Origin: Vitrella brassicaformis
Taxonomy: Eukaryota > Sar > Vitrellaceae
Assembly (NCBI GenBank): GCA_001179505.1
Contig: CDMY01000251.1
Coordinates: 46,148-110,147 of the forward strand
Length of the DNA stretch: 64,000 nt
Reading direction: 5' to 3'
Part shown: positions 32,693 through 44,712 of the stretch, one piece after another
How positions within the stretch are numbered: the stretch's first letter is position 1
Layout of the letters: every line of letters begins with the position of its first letter
Notes under the pieces: model-generated
What the model was told of the DNA's origin: nothing
Databases searched by the model: none
The model's input: only the letters and a program-made list of their open reading frames with translations
Program-made: the position numbers and the translations under genes

Positions 32693-34032
32693 TCATCCGT
32701 CACCGGAGATGTGAGACACGCTGAGCTTTTGCAGCTCATCAGACACGGCAGCTCCCTTCCCTCCCTCCCCACCCTCCCCAGCATCACTATCGCCCTCCCC
32801 AGGATCACTGCCCTCCAGTTCATCCTCCGATGAAGCTGCACGGCAAAGCAGCCCCCACACTTGCACGCGACTGTGAGGAGCATGCACGCCTGGCTCTGTC
32901 ACTGACATGGTGGGTAGAGGTCGTTGTAATCGGTCGGGTTGCTCCGCTTGCTCTGGGCGGCAGCCTTGGCCTCCCTAATGTAGTCCTCCTGGACACGAAG
33001 CACATCGGCAGATGTGGACCCTTCAGTGGCATAACGGTCCAGCAGAGACCTGATCGGGTCAGTCGGGAGCAACACACAGATATGCAGACACAAATGCACG
33101 AGTGTGCAGGTGCCGTCACTTACTGATTCAGGCTGACGAAGGCGTGGCCCCACTTGAAGACGCGAAGCAACTCCATCGCCTTATCTGCATGGCCCTGATG
33201 CATCCATCCATCCATCCATCCATCCATGGGGCCCATCAATGGACATGTGGATGATTGCCTGTCATGTATCCGCCAGTAGTCTGTGACTCACCGTGATGTA
33301 GAGAGCGGCCGACAGGGCCTCCACACAGGACAGCTCACACGGCCGACCATAATGAGCCGGGTTGGCCGCCACCAAAAAGGGTACTACACACACGAAACAC
33401 GATGGATGGATGGCCCGTGTCGCCTCCTCTCATGCTGCGTACATAGTCGTTCGTGTCCATTGTGCAGTCGCCTGAAGGGCACTTCATCAAGTCGATTCCA
33501 CGAGCAGTCCACCACACACAGACCCTTCTCGCCGACCAATTGAGCGTCATCACGGGAGATGGCGCGCGTGGCAAGCGGACTGAGTGGGGACACACAGAGC
33601 AAGCATGCATCCAAGAGATGGCTGCTACATGTCAGCTGTTCTCTGACGGACTCACCTCAGCACGACACCATGGAACCGTTGTGAGGTCCGAAGGAGCGAG
33701 ATCTTCCTGAGGCGGCACAGCTTCCTACCGCTGCACTTCTTGATGTCACAGTGACCGAAATCCTGACGACAGACACAACACACGCGGCGTGACACTCATG
33801 GATGGTCTTCACTTACCCACATCGCCAGTTTGATTTCGGCATCCTCTGACACATCCGCGCCGTCATTTTCATCATCCTCCCCGAGATCTTGACTGCCGCC
33901 ATCCTCATCAGACGCTTCGGCATCCGGCCTCTTCTCATCCGGCGCATCGGGGAAGTTCTCCACAGCGTCATGAAAACTTTGCTTCCGATTGGCCACCCCT
34001 CTTCCGCCGCGTCCCCTCGACTTCCTCGTCAT
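32693..34032 (-). CDS. TSR3: 18S rRNA aminocarboxypropyltransferase TSR3
   Basis: TSR3 transfers the aminocarboxypropyl group of S-adenosylmethionine onto 18S rRNA during late 40S maturation. The family signatures run in order: the start [12 protein letters not shown], an acidic linker, then [20 protein letters not shown] across an intron, and [20 protein letters not shown]. Next are [60 protein letters not shown] and [12 protein letters not shown]. The last junction ([11 protein letters not shown]; donor gtcagt, acceptor gtgcag) adds an acidic tail and moves the stop from 32899 to 32693. Yeast and human homologues also end acidic. An in-frame ATG at 34071 would add 13 residues, but MTRKSRG is the family-like start. 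It lies head-to-head with the CD36-like gene across 150 bp. Confidence 0.92.
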
Positions 34033-34182
34033 TTTGTATTTGGCTGCTCTTTCCAGGATTTCATGGAGCACCCTAGGCCAAATCTGCGAGCTTAGCTCCC
34101 GTTAGCGTCCTGTCCTCTCCTCCTTCCGGCGGTAGAACCCACCATGCAGGATGCGTGATTGGCACTGTTCATCCGGTTTAGG
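34033..34182. promoter_or_regulatory. Divergent promoter region, TSR3 / CD36-like
   Basis: 150 bp between start codons with TGCGAGCTTAGC at 34085-34096, about 53 bp from the TSR3 ATG and 98 bp from the receptor ATG. Confidence 0.5.
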
Positions 34183-37100
34183 ATGGCGTGGTGCGTGTGC
34201 GGTTTGGCTCTCTCCTCCGTCAGCCTTGTGCTGCTCGCCGCCGGCAGCTTCATCCTCGCTGCATACTTCCAAGGACTCGGTGATCAGAGGGGGCAGAACA
34301 CTTGTTCACATACTTGTTCACATCTCGTTTGCTTGTGAATGAGTCATCTCTGCACTGATTGACTGTCTGTCTGTCTGCCTGCCTCAGATGCGCTTCGAGC
34401 CTATCGTGACTCGAAGCTGATCTTATCCCCCGCAAACGAGAAGAGATGGGCAGCCATTCCCGGTGGGATGCATGCACACGGACGGACGGACACACCCATG
34501 CATGACCGTCTGTCTGTCTGTTGTCACCATGAATGGGTGCAGGCGACACCAAGGCCAGCTACACCACCTACATCTATCTCTTCAACATCACCAATCCCCA
34601 CGAGGTCAGATCACGCATGCACTTCACTTTACACACATGCTTTTGTCTTCACCGAGTGTGTGGTTGGGTGGTTGGTTGGTTGGTTGGTGCAGGTGGTGGC
34701 TGGTGTGGCTAAGCCCCGAGTGGAGGAGGTGGGCCCTTTCGCCTTCACGACTCGGCAAGAGTACTTCGACCTGACCTACAAGCCCAGGACTGTGCAGTTC
34801 CGCCGGCGAGTCACGTATGAGTACAGCAGAGATGAATCCCTTCCGCTCAACACCACCGTGGCCACCGTCAACCTGGTCAGCCAACCAGGCAGCCAGGCAG
34901 CTGCATGGCATCGATTGAGAGAGGGAAGTATGTGTGTGTGTGTGTGTGTGTGTGTGTACGTGTGTACGTGTGTGTGTGTGCAGGGTCCCTTTGGTCTGTT
35001 TTCGAACATCAAGGCGCTGGGACAGTCGACAGCCATCACTGCAAGTGAGAACGGCATGGGATGATTAGCCGCATGGGTGTGTGCTGTGTGCGTGTGTCTG
35101 TGTGGCCTGCAGGGCGTCCCACTTGGCAGGCTTTCAGACGGCTTGTGGATGACTTAAACAACTCGCTTCCCCCGGCTATGTACGGCCTGGTAGCTCCCAC
35201 AGACACTAGCGAGACTTCACGCAATCAACCACCATGCATCAGCTTCTCTCACCTATAGGCCGCGAATGCCCTCGTGAAGTTTCCGCTGGAGCTGCCTGCC
35301 CCCCTGCACAAGGCGCGTTTGGTGTGGGATGATGGATGGTTCGGCCTGAACAAGGGCCTCCCTGGCTGGTCAATGTGGTACCAGGCACTGGGCCTGGGCG
35401 AGCCGGGATGGGGGGCCGAGCTCAAACAGATGATTATCGACCACTTCGACCCCGTTGTTGGCAAGTGAGTCCATAGGGAGGAAAGGGGAGGCAGGCGAAT
35501 GAAGGCGAATTCGGCTTGTGATATTTATTGCTGCAGGGATTACGTGCTGAAGGTGTTCGATCGGCTTGACAGTCTTCGCAACAGAGTGCGGGCCATCCTT
35601 GTGCGGCACCCAGCGATAAGGTGAGGAGCGCTCATTCATCCCCACCACCCGCCATGAAGACACGAAAGCTTTTCACTTGCCTTACTTGTCTCTTTCTGTC
35701 TGTGTCTGCAGGAAGGCGGCCGGTGAGCCGCCATCGTGGCTGCTGAAGGATAAACTTGAGGAGGTGCTGGTGGCGCTGCAGTGGGGGCAGGCCTTCGTGT
35801 CCTCGACACCGCTGCTGCCAGGCGTCCCCACCCACCCTTCCGTCAAGGGATACAACGCGTCCCTGCCTGTGGCGCCTGAGTATGCCGGCAGCTTGACTGA
35901 TCCCTCCCTGAAGCTCACACTGGACGAGGCCATGCCCCTGGTGAGCGAGTGAGGCGGCTCGGGAGACTGGCATGATGGATGTCTCTCCCTTCCCTTTCTT
36001 TGTCTGCTGCGGTCGAGCAGTTGTCTCGGAGTGACAATGGGTCTCTGTACAACGACTATGAGTCATTCTCTGCTCTGATGGACCAGCATGGCGACACTGG
36101 TGCTGTGGACGTGGTCGTCAGCAGGAGGGCGCTGCACCCCGGGAAGGTGCCGGCACTCAGCGACAAGAAGAGAGCCGCCATGCGGTCATACTTCGGTACG
36201 AGACAAACCGACAACATAAAAACCTGCGGGATCCCTCCTCGTGCTGACCGTCTGTTGCTCACCCTTCAGAATACATCAATGCAGCGTTCATATGGCAGGC
36301 ATCCGGCCCCGGTGTGGGTGCCCTGGACGCCGTCGTCGCCGCGCAGCTCACCCAAGGCTCCCTCATGCCGGGATTCATGCACTTCGCCCACCAGCTCGTC
36401 GATGCCGCATCGGTGCGGCGGCTGCTGGCGGACGATGGCTGGCTCGATGCGACTCGGCAAACCATGCGGGCGCTTCTGAAGAATGTGACGAGCGACCAGC
36501 TGACGAGGCTGGAGAAGGACAATCGGTTTGGATGGGGCTCCCCTGCCGGCCTGTTCCAGTGGCTGGAGCTCGAGCATGCCGGCACGGAGACCATCAAGGC
36601 CTTCCTGCAGAATGCGAGCTCGGCCAGCGGTGCGACAGTGACAGTGGACATGTATGAGAGCAGCATAAAGCCGCAGGTGTTCGCACATGCTGCTGAGGTG
36701 ACGAGACAGTGGCTGAGTTCGCGAGTGCCTGGGTGTGGGGAGGGATGCTCTTTGCTATCGCTGGCGGCGCTCCAATGGGGTGGGCACACGTGAGAGCCGA
36801 CACGCGGAGGGCTGGGTGGACTGTGTGGTGGCTATCCTTGTGCATGCCATGCAGGCGGATCTCACGTGACGACGGCCCTTGCATCCGTCAACGCCACCGA
36901 GGCCCAGCGGCTGCACTACCTATCTTCGTTTGACTTTGTGCCCCGTCGGACACGCGTACCCGAGTTCATGGAGATCCCCCACGCCGCATGGCTTCTCTAC
37001 AAGTGCGGCGGCGCCGGCAATGGCGCCAGCTGCCCTTCGGTCGACCTGCCGTCAGTGCAGCGGCTCTTTTCGCTCGCCTTTGACAGCCTCGTGGCCTCAA

Positions 37101-38535
37101 CAGTCCTGCAGGAGTTCCTCTCACTCGCCACCAACAACCGCACACAGGGGGCGGCAAGGCTCATCGGCGTGGACGCATCCCTCGTGCCCCTCATCTCGTT
37201 CTCCGTCCTCTCGACGGCGTTTGACGGCGGGATGTTCACCACCCTGACCGCCTCCGACCTGCTGGAGGGCTATGTGGACGCGTCTTTGCGGCGAGCCACA
37301 GACATGGGCCTCCTGGCTTTGGCTGGTACGCCGGTGGCCGATCCTTTGCTCTGTCTCAACCCCAATGTGACGGACCCGCCGGCAGACGAGCCGTCAGAGA
37401 TGAAGAGAGGCACTGGCGACATTAGGGAGCTGCGGATGATGACGCGGTCCAAAGGCAGGGCGCTGATTGAGCAGCAGGAGGTGATCAACACGGGAGACGG
37501 CGGGACGCAAAGTAAGAACTTGGAGGTGTGGACGGGACCTGATGGCCGAGCACACGTGTCGGTGTATGGCACCGATGGCGTACAGGTGGGTGCGCGTGCA
37601 CACACGCAGAGCGGGCAATAGAGAGATGGATGGCATAGCCTCTCGTCCTGTTTGTTTTTCTTTCCCTCTCTGGCCTGGCCCAGGCGCCTCCTGACGTGTC
37701 GAGGAGTGTGCACCTGTGGGTGTATGACCCCGACCTCATGCTCAATATCCCCTTTGTTTACCAGCCCCCGCCGTCACACCCCCCGACCACAGCGCGGCGG
37801 TCAGCCAGAGCCGTCCGGCCCGGCGATGACCCGTACGGCATCCAGCCTCTCGTCTTCATCACGGACACCACCTACTTCCTCGCAAACGCCTCGACGTCGC
37901 CCGCTTTCTTCATCCATCGCGACAATCTCCTCAACCTCACGGCCGTCAAAAACGCCCCCCTGTTCGCCTCCGCCCCCTACTTCGCCGATGCGGACCCCTC
38001 TCTGCGGGAAATGGTCGGCATGGCGCCCCCGTCAAATGACTCCGCCGACCTGGTGACATTCCTCTCCATCGAGCCATGGAGCGGCATCCCACTCATAACG
38101 GCCAAACGCATCCAGATCTCTGCTCACGTGGCTCCCCATGTGTCATCTGGGCTGCTGGCGCCCGCCGCGAGAGAGGCCTTCGTGCCGGTATTCTGGATGG
38201 AGAAGGTTTCGCGTTTCCCGACCGACAGCCCCGTGCTAACGATGGTCCACCAGGGCGTCTACTGGAACGGCGTCCTCTCACGATTCGCCAGCACAGGGGG
38301 CCTCTCGACGGGCGTCGTGTGCGTGGCTCTCTCCCTAATCGCGATTATTGTCGGGCTGTCTGTCGAGAGGAAAAGGCGACTGGTCTCCTTGCGGCGGCAG
38401 AGAGTCGCGGATGCGACGGAACCACTCGCATGTGGGAGAGAAGGGGGGGATGAGGGGGTGCCCGAGAAGCAGGAGGATGAGGCCGGAAAGGGTGCTATGA
38501 GGGTGGACAGCGAATCGACGGAGGCGCAGCCATGA
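34183..38535 (+). CDS. CD36/SCARB-family scavenger receptor-like membrane protein
   Basis: CD36-family proteins are lipid- and lipoprotein-binding receptors with two membrane helices flanking a large ectodomain. The N-terminal helix is ALSSVSLVLLAAGSFILAAY. The family core follows: YIYLFNITNPHEVVAG, then KPRVEEVGPFAFTTRQEY, equivalent to the NPxE and PYVYRE stretch of CD36. Many N-x-S/T sequons follow over about 1,000 residues (NGS, NVT, NAS, NAT, NNRT, NLT), well above the usual 470-520. The C-terminal helix is GVVCVALSLIAIIVGLSV, followed by a basic then acidic cytosolic tail ending at 38533-38535. Junctions GL|DALRAY, ITA|RRPTW and YGL|AANAL are phase-consistent. The domain in the middle is diverged and enlarged, so the ligand is unknown. 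Similar proteins occur in apicomplexans. Confidence 0.78.
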
Positions 38536-39217
38536 TCGATGTGATGGATGACACCATCGGATCGGCCAGCCAGATGTGGGTGGCGTCTGAGCGTAACGCA
38601 GTACATTTGTCAGTCGTGTGTCCGAAGAGGGCGAGTGAGGAGAAGAACGCGCTACTGATGTGCACAAGACGAGGTGCGTGTGCATGTGCATGTTGAGTGC
38701 GTGGTCTGTAGTGTGTGCTACATAATGTGGCCGCCCAGACGGGAGGGGTCGATATATATCCATCTTTGTTTGTGTATAAGGGAAGGAAGGAAGAGTGTGT
38801 AGACTTTTCTCCTGGTGCGATGCGATCGATGAGAGTTTGTGTAGTGGCTGGCTGGCAGTCTGTGTTTTCTTGTGGCTGGTGCGGCATTGCATTGCACCGC
38901 ACCCGGCTGCGAGTGAGTGACGGAGAGAGTGGTCTGCATCAATGCAGACAGACAGACAGATAGACAGACAGACAGACAGACGGAATTCATGCGGACAGAA
39001 GACATCCATCGACGCTCAGATGAATGCGGCCACATAATTGACACATGACGGCGGACAAACGGGTCTTGCGTGCTCATCGTCCGCCCCTCGTCACTCACTC
39101 CCATATCGCACAACCCGACAAGACGCCGCAAAAGTAAGTAGCCATTGACAGCCACAAAGCGCTCTGACTGCACACTCCCGTCATCCACAATGACCAACCA
39201 GCTCCGCACGACAGGCG
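38536..39217. other. Convergent intergenic region
   Basis: 0.68 kb between the CD36-like and MAK16 genes, with (CAGA)n near 38945-38983 and GATATATATC near 38749. No supported gene. Confidence 0.5.
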
Positions 39218-40805
39218 TCATCTCCGCATTCTGCCGCCTTCCATTTCCTCTTCGTATTCGATCTCAATCCGAGGCCGCCGTCGACCTGACGACCAAGCCA
39301 AGCCATCACACACAGACGGGACACACACCAGCCTGACGCCACGTGGCGTGGGACCTTTGTTAGATGTGTAGCGGACAAACCTGCAGGCAGCCTGGGTGGC
39401 GGCTCCAGGTGCTTCTTTGCTCCGGGGGCGACCAGCTCCTGTTCTTCTTCGTCGGCCATGTCCTCCATGTCCTGCTCTTCCTCTTCCTCTTCCTCTTCTT
39501 CATCCTCACCCTCGAGAAACGCCAAACGACCTGAACACACACAGAAGAGAGGAAGGAAGATCGGTCACAGGCACTTGTCTGTGTGGCCGGCCCACAGTCT
39601 CTCTCTCTGTGTGTGTCTCTCCGCTAGTGTGTGTCTGCTGCTGACTGACTGACTGACCTTCCGCTTCTCCCTCGAAGTCCTCTTCATCCTCCATCTCCTC
39701 GTCCTCCTCTTCCATCTCCTCCGCCTCATCTTCCTGCTGGTCGATGACATGGTTGAAGTTGCGCTGCGGGAAATTGTAAATGTCGCCATAGGTCCCCTGC
39801 AGCGCACGCACCGGCACAACCACAACGGCACAGGTATCCATCACTGCCTTGTCCCCAGAGGTATCTATCTGTGCGTGTTCGTACGCACCTGCCTCAGCCG
39901 TTGCAGCAGCTCCTTCTCGATTGCGAGGTCCACCTTGGCGGCGGCCTCGGCCTTCTCCTCGCGCACCCTCTCGCGGCGCTCGGTCTTCTTCTTGATCGGT
40001 ACCAACTTGGGCCTGATTGACACACACACACACATATACATAGACATAAATGTGTGGGTGGATGAATGACGCCCCTCAAGTGTGCCGTTTGTGGCAGCTG
40101 CTGGTGAGAGCCGTGTGTGCATCCATCTACTTTGGCTGGAGTGCGAGTTTCCTCATCTTGATCAAGACCTGCCGTATCCTGGTCAGCCGCTGCTTGCACC
40201 GGTTGATCTGGTGGGCCGGGTACACGCCCTGCATCTCGCTGTCAATCTGCTTCAGCGCCTGATGCAGCAAGGAAGGAAGGAACAACAGCTGCTTTGACTG
40301 ACTGATCGTGCCGTCAGCTGTCCGCCTGCCGGCCTGCCTGAGCCACGTACGCACCTCATTGAGGTTTTTTGAGAGTTTGACTTTTTCCCACAGTTGTCGC
40401 GGCATGTGTGCCCGCTCGATGGTCTTGAGATGCAGATAACACTGACCTGCACAAACAGTGGGTGGGTGGGTGTGCGTTTGTGGGTCCCTAGCTACCTACC
40501 TTTGTCTTCCATGACAGTGCCGTAGAGGCTGTTGGCGAGAGGGCACGACACCCGGTTGCACAGACCGGTCACATTGTAGTCGTTGCGGCAAAAGGTCTGC
40601 GTCTTGGTCCTGAACAGGGGGGAACACAACCAATCAGCCATCACACAACATATGACATGAGCCAATCAATGTCTGCGTGTGATTTCCTGTCCCCCTGTGT
40701 CTGTCTGTGCGTGATCTGTGCCGCGTCAGTCATGCATCCATACTTGACTTTGAACGAGCAGAAGCCATGGTTGAGGCTGAACCACGTCACCTCGTCGTTC
40801 TGCAT
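39218..40805 (-). CDS. MAK16: Ribosome biogenesis protein MAK16
   Basis: A nucleolar 60S-assembly factor, recognised from end to end. The ATG at 40805 gives [20 protein letters not shown], then [20 protein letters not shown] with the conserved cysteines, [15 protein letters not shown], and the signature [59 protein letters not shown] and [20 protein letters not shown] follow, with [14 protein letters not shown] and two glutamate-rich exons. The final junction [17 protein letters not shown] (donor gtttgt, acceptor gtcag) restores the family's IEIEYE ending, with the stop at 39218. The frame reading straight on past LPAG is therefore not the real tail. It is divergent from CCT6 across 429 bp. 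Confidence 0.95.
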
Positions 40806-41234
40806 CTATCACTCCACGTCGAACCAGGAGTGAGTGAGCCGCCGACTGCCGCCAATCGATGACCGATGAGCGACGCACAGACTTGAGATCTGCTCGAGCT
40901 CAGACACATTAACACACAAGCAGCAGCTGTGTGAAGCATTGTCAGTCTTCCTTTGCGCCTCTCGCTACCCTCTCACCTTCGATGAGCAACCAAAAGCCTT
41001 CAAAATCCGCCCAGGGTTTTTCGGGTTCAGGGTTTGGTGCGAGCTTGGCTTTTGCGGGACTTAAAATCTGTGATTTGCAGCTTTCCGTTGCTTACTGCAG
41101 CGTGCATTGGCCAGCCGTGTCCACTTCAACCGAGATCTATACAGATCAGCCCATCCCGTGCGCCGCAGTCGACTGACCTGAGCGTGTGCGTCGCCTCCCT
41201 CCCTCATCACCTCACCCCGCCAGCGGCTGCCAGC
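40806..41234. promoter_or_regulatory. Divergent promoter region, MAK16 / CCT6
   Basis: 429 bp between start codons. TGCGAGCTTGGC at 41038-41049 is identical over 12 bases to 57045-57056 in the MPPED/YkgJ spacer. It lies 189-197 bp upstream of the CCT6 ATG. Confidence 0.5.
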
Positions 41235-43688
41235 ATGGCTGTGTCGACCGTCAACGCGCGTGCCGATGTGCTCAAGAAGAGCGCCGCGCTGGCCGTCAAC
41301 TGCAACGCCGCCAAGGGCCTGCAGGAGGTGCTGAAGAGCAACCTGGGCCCAAGAGGCACCCTCAAGATGCTCGTGGGTGGCGCCGGGCAGATCAAGATCA
41401 CCAAGGACGGGTGCGTGCTGCTCAACGAGATGCAGATACAGCACCCAACCGCATCGATGATCGCCAGGGCGGCCACAGCGCAGGACGACATCACTGGCGA
41501 CGGCACCACCTCGCATGTGCTGCTCGTGGGCGAGCTCATGAAGCAGGTACGTCCAGTGCGTCCGGGGCGTCCATCGCTGAGTGGATGGATGGATGGACGG
41601 GAGGGTGGGTGTCTCACATTTGCATGTCTGTCTGTCTGTCTGCCTGGCTGTCTTTGATATATGTCTGTGTGTGTAACAGGCTGAGCGTTATGTGCTGGAG
41701 GGTGTGCATCCCCGCATCCTGTGTGAGGGCTTCGACCTCGCCCGCAAGGAGGTCCTGAACTTCCTCGACACCTTCAAGGTCCCCTCCCTCAGCGACAAGG
41801 GCGAGCCCGACCGCGAGCTGCTCACCTGCGTCGCCCGTACCGCCCTCCGCACCAAACTCCACACCCAGCTCGCCGACCAGCTCACCGACATCGTCGTCGA
41901 GGCCGTGCTCATGATCCGCCCCAAGGACAACCCTGGCGAGGAGCAGTCGATGCCCATCGATCTGCATCGAGTGGAGCTCATCCACATGAAGCACAAGCTG
42001 ACGAGCGACACTCGGCTGGTGCGGGGGCTGGCGCTGGACCACGGGTCGCGTCACGCGGACATGCCCAAGCGCCTGGCGCGCTGCAAGATCCTGACGTGCA
42101 ACGTGTCGCTCGAGTACGAGAAGAGCGAGATCAACTCGGGGTTCTTCTACAGCAGCGCCGAGGAGAGGGAAAAGCTCGTGATCGCCGAGAGGAAATACAC
42201 CGACGAGAAAGTCATGAAGATCATCGAACTCAAAAGACAGGTGGGTCGGTGGGAGGGGAGGTGGGGAGGGTGTCGGGCGTGTGGCTGGCTGGGGTGTACA
42301 TGTATGTGTATATGTGTTGGTAGGTGTGTACGCCAGAGAGCGGTTTCAGCTTCGTGGTGTTGAATCAGAAGGGCATCGACCCGCCCTCACTCGACATGCT
42401 GGCCAAAGAGAACATCATCGCACTCAGGAGGGTACGTACATTCAATGGATCGATGCGCATCGCACGGCAGCAGCGCCACCTAGCGCACACAAGACATGCT
42501 GTGCTGTATGTGTGTCTGTGTGTGTTGGCCAGGTGAAGCGTCGCAACATGGAGCGTCTGACGTTGGCGTGTGGCGGCAGTGCGGTCAACTCGGTTGACGA
42601 CCTCACACCAGAGGACCTGGGATACGCCGACGAGGTTGGCCAATCCACACACACACACATACACATACAGAGAGAGAGAGAATCATGCACTCATTCACTC
42701 ACTGTGTGTGTTGTGTGTCCCTCACGTGTGTGTGTGTAGGTGTACGAGTACACGTTGGGCGACGAGAAGTACACCTTTGTGGAGGGCCTCAAGAACCCCC
42801 AGAGCTGCACTGTGCTCATCAAGGGACCTACCGACCACGCCATCGCACAGGTACACTGACACACAGACACACGAAGACGCCTGACATGCATGGTGTTTTG
42901 TTTCTCTTTGTGTGTGTGTGTGGGTGCGGCCAGCTCAAGGACGCGACGCGTGACGGTCTGCGTGCGGTCAAGAACACCATCGAAGACAAGTTCCTCGTCC
43001 CCGGCGCGGGAGCATTCGAAATCGCCGCATACGCTCATCTACAGGTAAACGCGCACCAAGTGAGTGGTTCGTGTGCCTGCCTCTTGGCCAGCTTGTGTGG
43101 ATGGTATGGTTGGTATCTGCCGTTTGCGCCTCCTGTATTACATCTGTCCACCAGACGTACCAGAAGAGTGTGAGCGGCAAGGTCAAGTTGGGTATCCAGG
43201 CCTTCGCCGACGCCCTCCTGACCATACCCAAGACTCTGGCCGACAACTCGGGACTCGACGCACAGGTCAGCAAGAGGGATGGGAGGGGACACACACCTGT
43301 AGTGTATGTGTGTGTATATGTGTGTGTATGTGTTTTGCGTGTGCCCATGCTATGCAGGACACGATTCTTCATTTGTTGGAGGAGCACGAGAAGACAAAGG
43401 AGCCCGTTGGGATGGACGTCATGACGGGAGACGCCATGCCACCCGCCATGGAAGGTACAAAAGGGCTGTCTGTCTGGAAGCCTGCAGACAGCCACATCGA
43501 TGGATGGATGGATGGATTGGTTCTGTGCGTTGCGTTGCGTTGCGTGGTGTGGTGTGGTGTGTGTAGGTATCTGGGACAACTACCGCGTGAAGCGGCAGAT
43601 GATCGGTCTGGCACCCTCTTTGGCGCAGCAGCTGCTCCTCGTGGACGAGGTCATCAAGGCCGGCAAGCAGATGAGGGCACAAGACTAG
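41235..43688 (+). CDS. CCT6: T-complex protein 1 subunit zeta (chaperonin CCT6)
   Basis: A subunit of the cytosolic CCT/TRiC ring that folds actin, tubulin and other proteins using ATP. It begins [20 protein letters not shown]. Nucleotide-binding motifs are intact: [23 protein letters not shown] and the catalytic [20 protein letters not shown]. The apical region has [20 protein letters not shown], and the second equatorial half has [32 protein letters not shown] and [20 protein letters not shown]. It ends ADEGT-like QMRAQD at 43688. About nine exons are joined at conserved positions. Subunit zeta is indicated by MEGIWDNY and the [16 protein letters not shown] start. Introns carry (TG)n and GTGTG pentamer repeats. 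Confidence 0.95.
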
Positions 43689-44712
43689 CTGACGGACGAT
43701 AGATAGATAGGGGCGGGCAGACTATGTGCGTGCGGTGTGGTAGCCTTTCCTCTCGCTCTCTCTCCCTCCCTCCCTCCCTCCCTCTTGCGTACATACGCTG
43801 CTGCCTTGTCTCTCTACTACCCTGCCTGCTGCTGCCTGCCTGCCTGGATGTGGCGTCTTGCATGTCATGTGTCCCTATCTACTTCCCTATCCATGCCATG
43901 TATCTGGGTAGCATAGCAACCTGACCTGCGAGCGAGACACGGACTGTGCAGACAGACAGACAGACAGACAGAGGTTTAAGCAAGCCTGGTGTGGGAGGGG
44001 GCGGTGTCGTGTGCCCATCACACACACGCCTAGCTATCTTCCTTCGTCGGTGTCGATATATAGAAAGACAGACAGACAGACAGACAGGTTGACCGGACTA
44101 TCGCAACGAGCTGCAGGACTGGGTGGCTGCAGCTCGCGCGGCTCATTGGTAGGCAGCCGTCAGCCTCTAACCTAAGAGGCTGGTGGCAACCTACCGGTGC
44201 CTTGGTGCCAGCTGCAGCACCCAGTGCTGCAGACAGTCACATGTGTGGGAATGACCGACTCGCTAGCTGAGATGTGTGAGGGGATATATTGTGGCCAATC
44301 AAACAAACAGACAGACAGACCAGTGATGGGATGAGATGGGTGGATGGTTCTCGTCACTGTTGGCGCTTCATGGATCGTTAGGCCCCTGCCGGTAGGTAGG
44401 GAGCGAGTCCATCGAGCGGCAAGTGCAGTGCAGTGCGTGACACGACACCGGACGTGGTACGTACGTGCATACGGAGACGAGTGGATGCTATGCGTAGGAT
44501 TTAGCCGGTTGGCCTGTCCGTGAGTGCGTGTGGCGAACCATCAACCAACATTTATACACACAATACACGGAAGGAAACACACATGGGTACGCGACCGACA
44601 TGCACAAGTCCGCCCCCATGCATGAGGGCAAGAATGGATGGCTACCTGTCCGTCTGTCTGTCTTTACACCCAACCATCCACCACCCACTGAGTCTCCTCC
44701 TCTCAGGGCTAG
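43689..44712. other. Convergent intergenic region with hairpin cluster
   Basis: 1.0 kb between the CCT6 and polytopic-protein 3' ends. It has (TCCC)n near 43763-43784 and two (CAGA)n tracts (43951-43971, 44067-44086). A group of perfect hairpins at 44108-44232 is listed separately. No coding sequence. Confidence 0.5.
44108..44232. ncRNA. Candidate structured RNA: three perfect hairpins in 125 bp
   Basis: Stem 1 is GAGCTGCAG (44108-44116) with CTGCAGCTC (44127-44135), loop 10. Stem 2 is CAGCCTCT (44161-44168) with AGAGGCTG (44175-44182), loop 6. Stem 3 is CTGCAGCAC (44212-44220) with GTGCTGCAG (44224-44232), loop 3. All pairs are Watson-Crick. A GGTGCC direct repeat lies between stems 2 and 3. 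The strand is unknown because hairpins read the same on both. It could be an RNA gene, a 3'-end processing signal or an unrecognised inverted-repeat relic. Known families such as tRNA and U6 are not matched. Confidence 0.3.

Noticed and set aside
32899-33153. TSR3 ending at 32899 (DLYPPCQ stop)
   Set aside because: A phase-consistent gtcagt...gtgcag intron leads to an acidic tail like those of TSR3 homologues, so the stop at 32693 is preferred.
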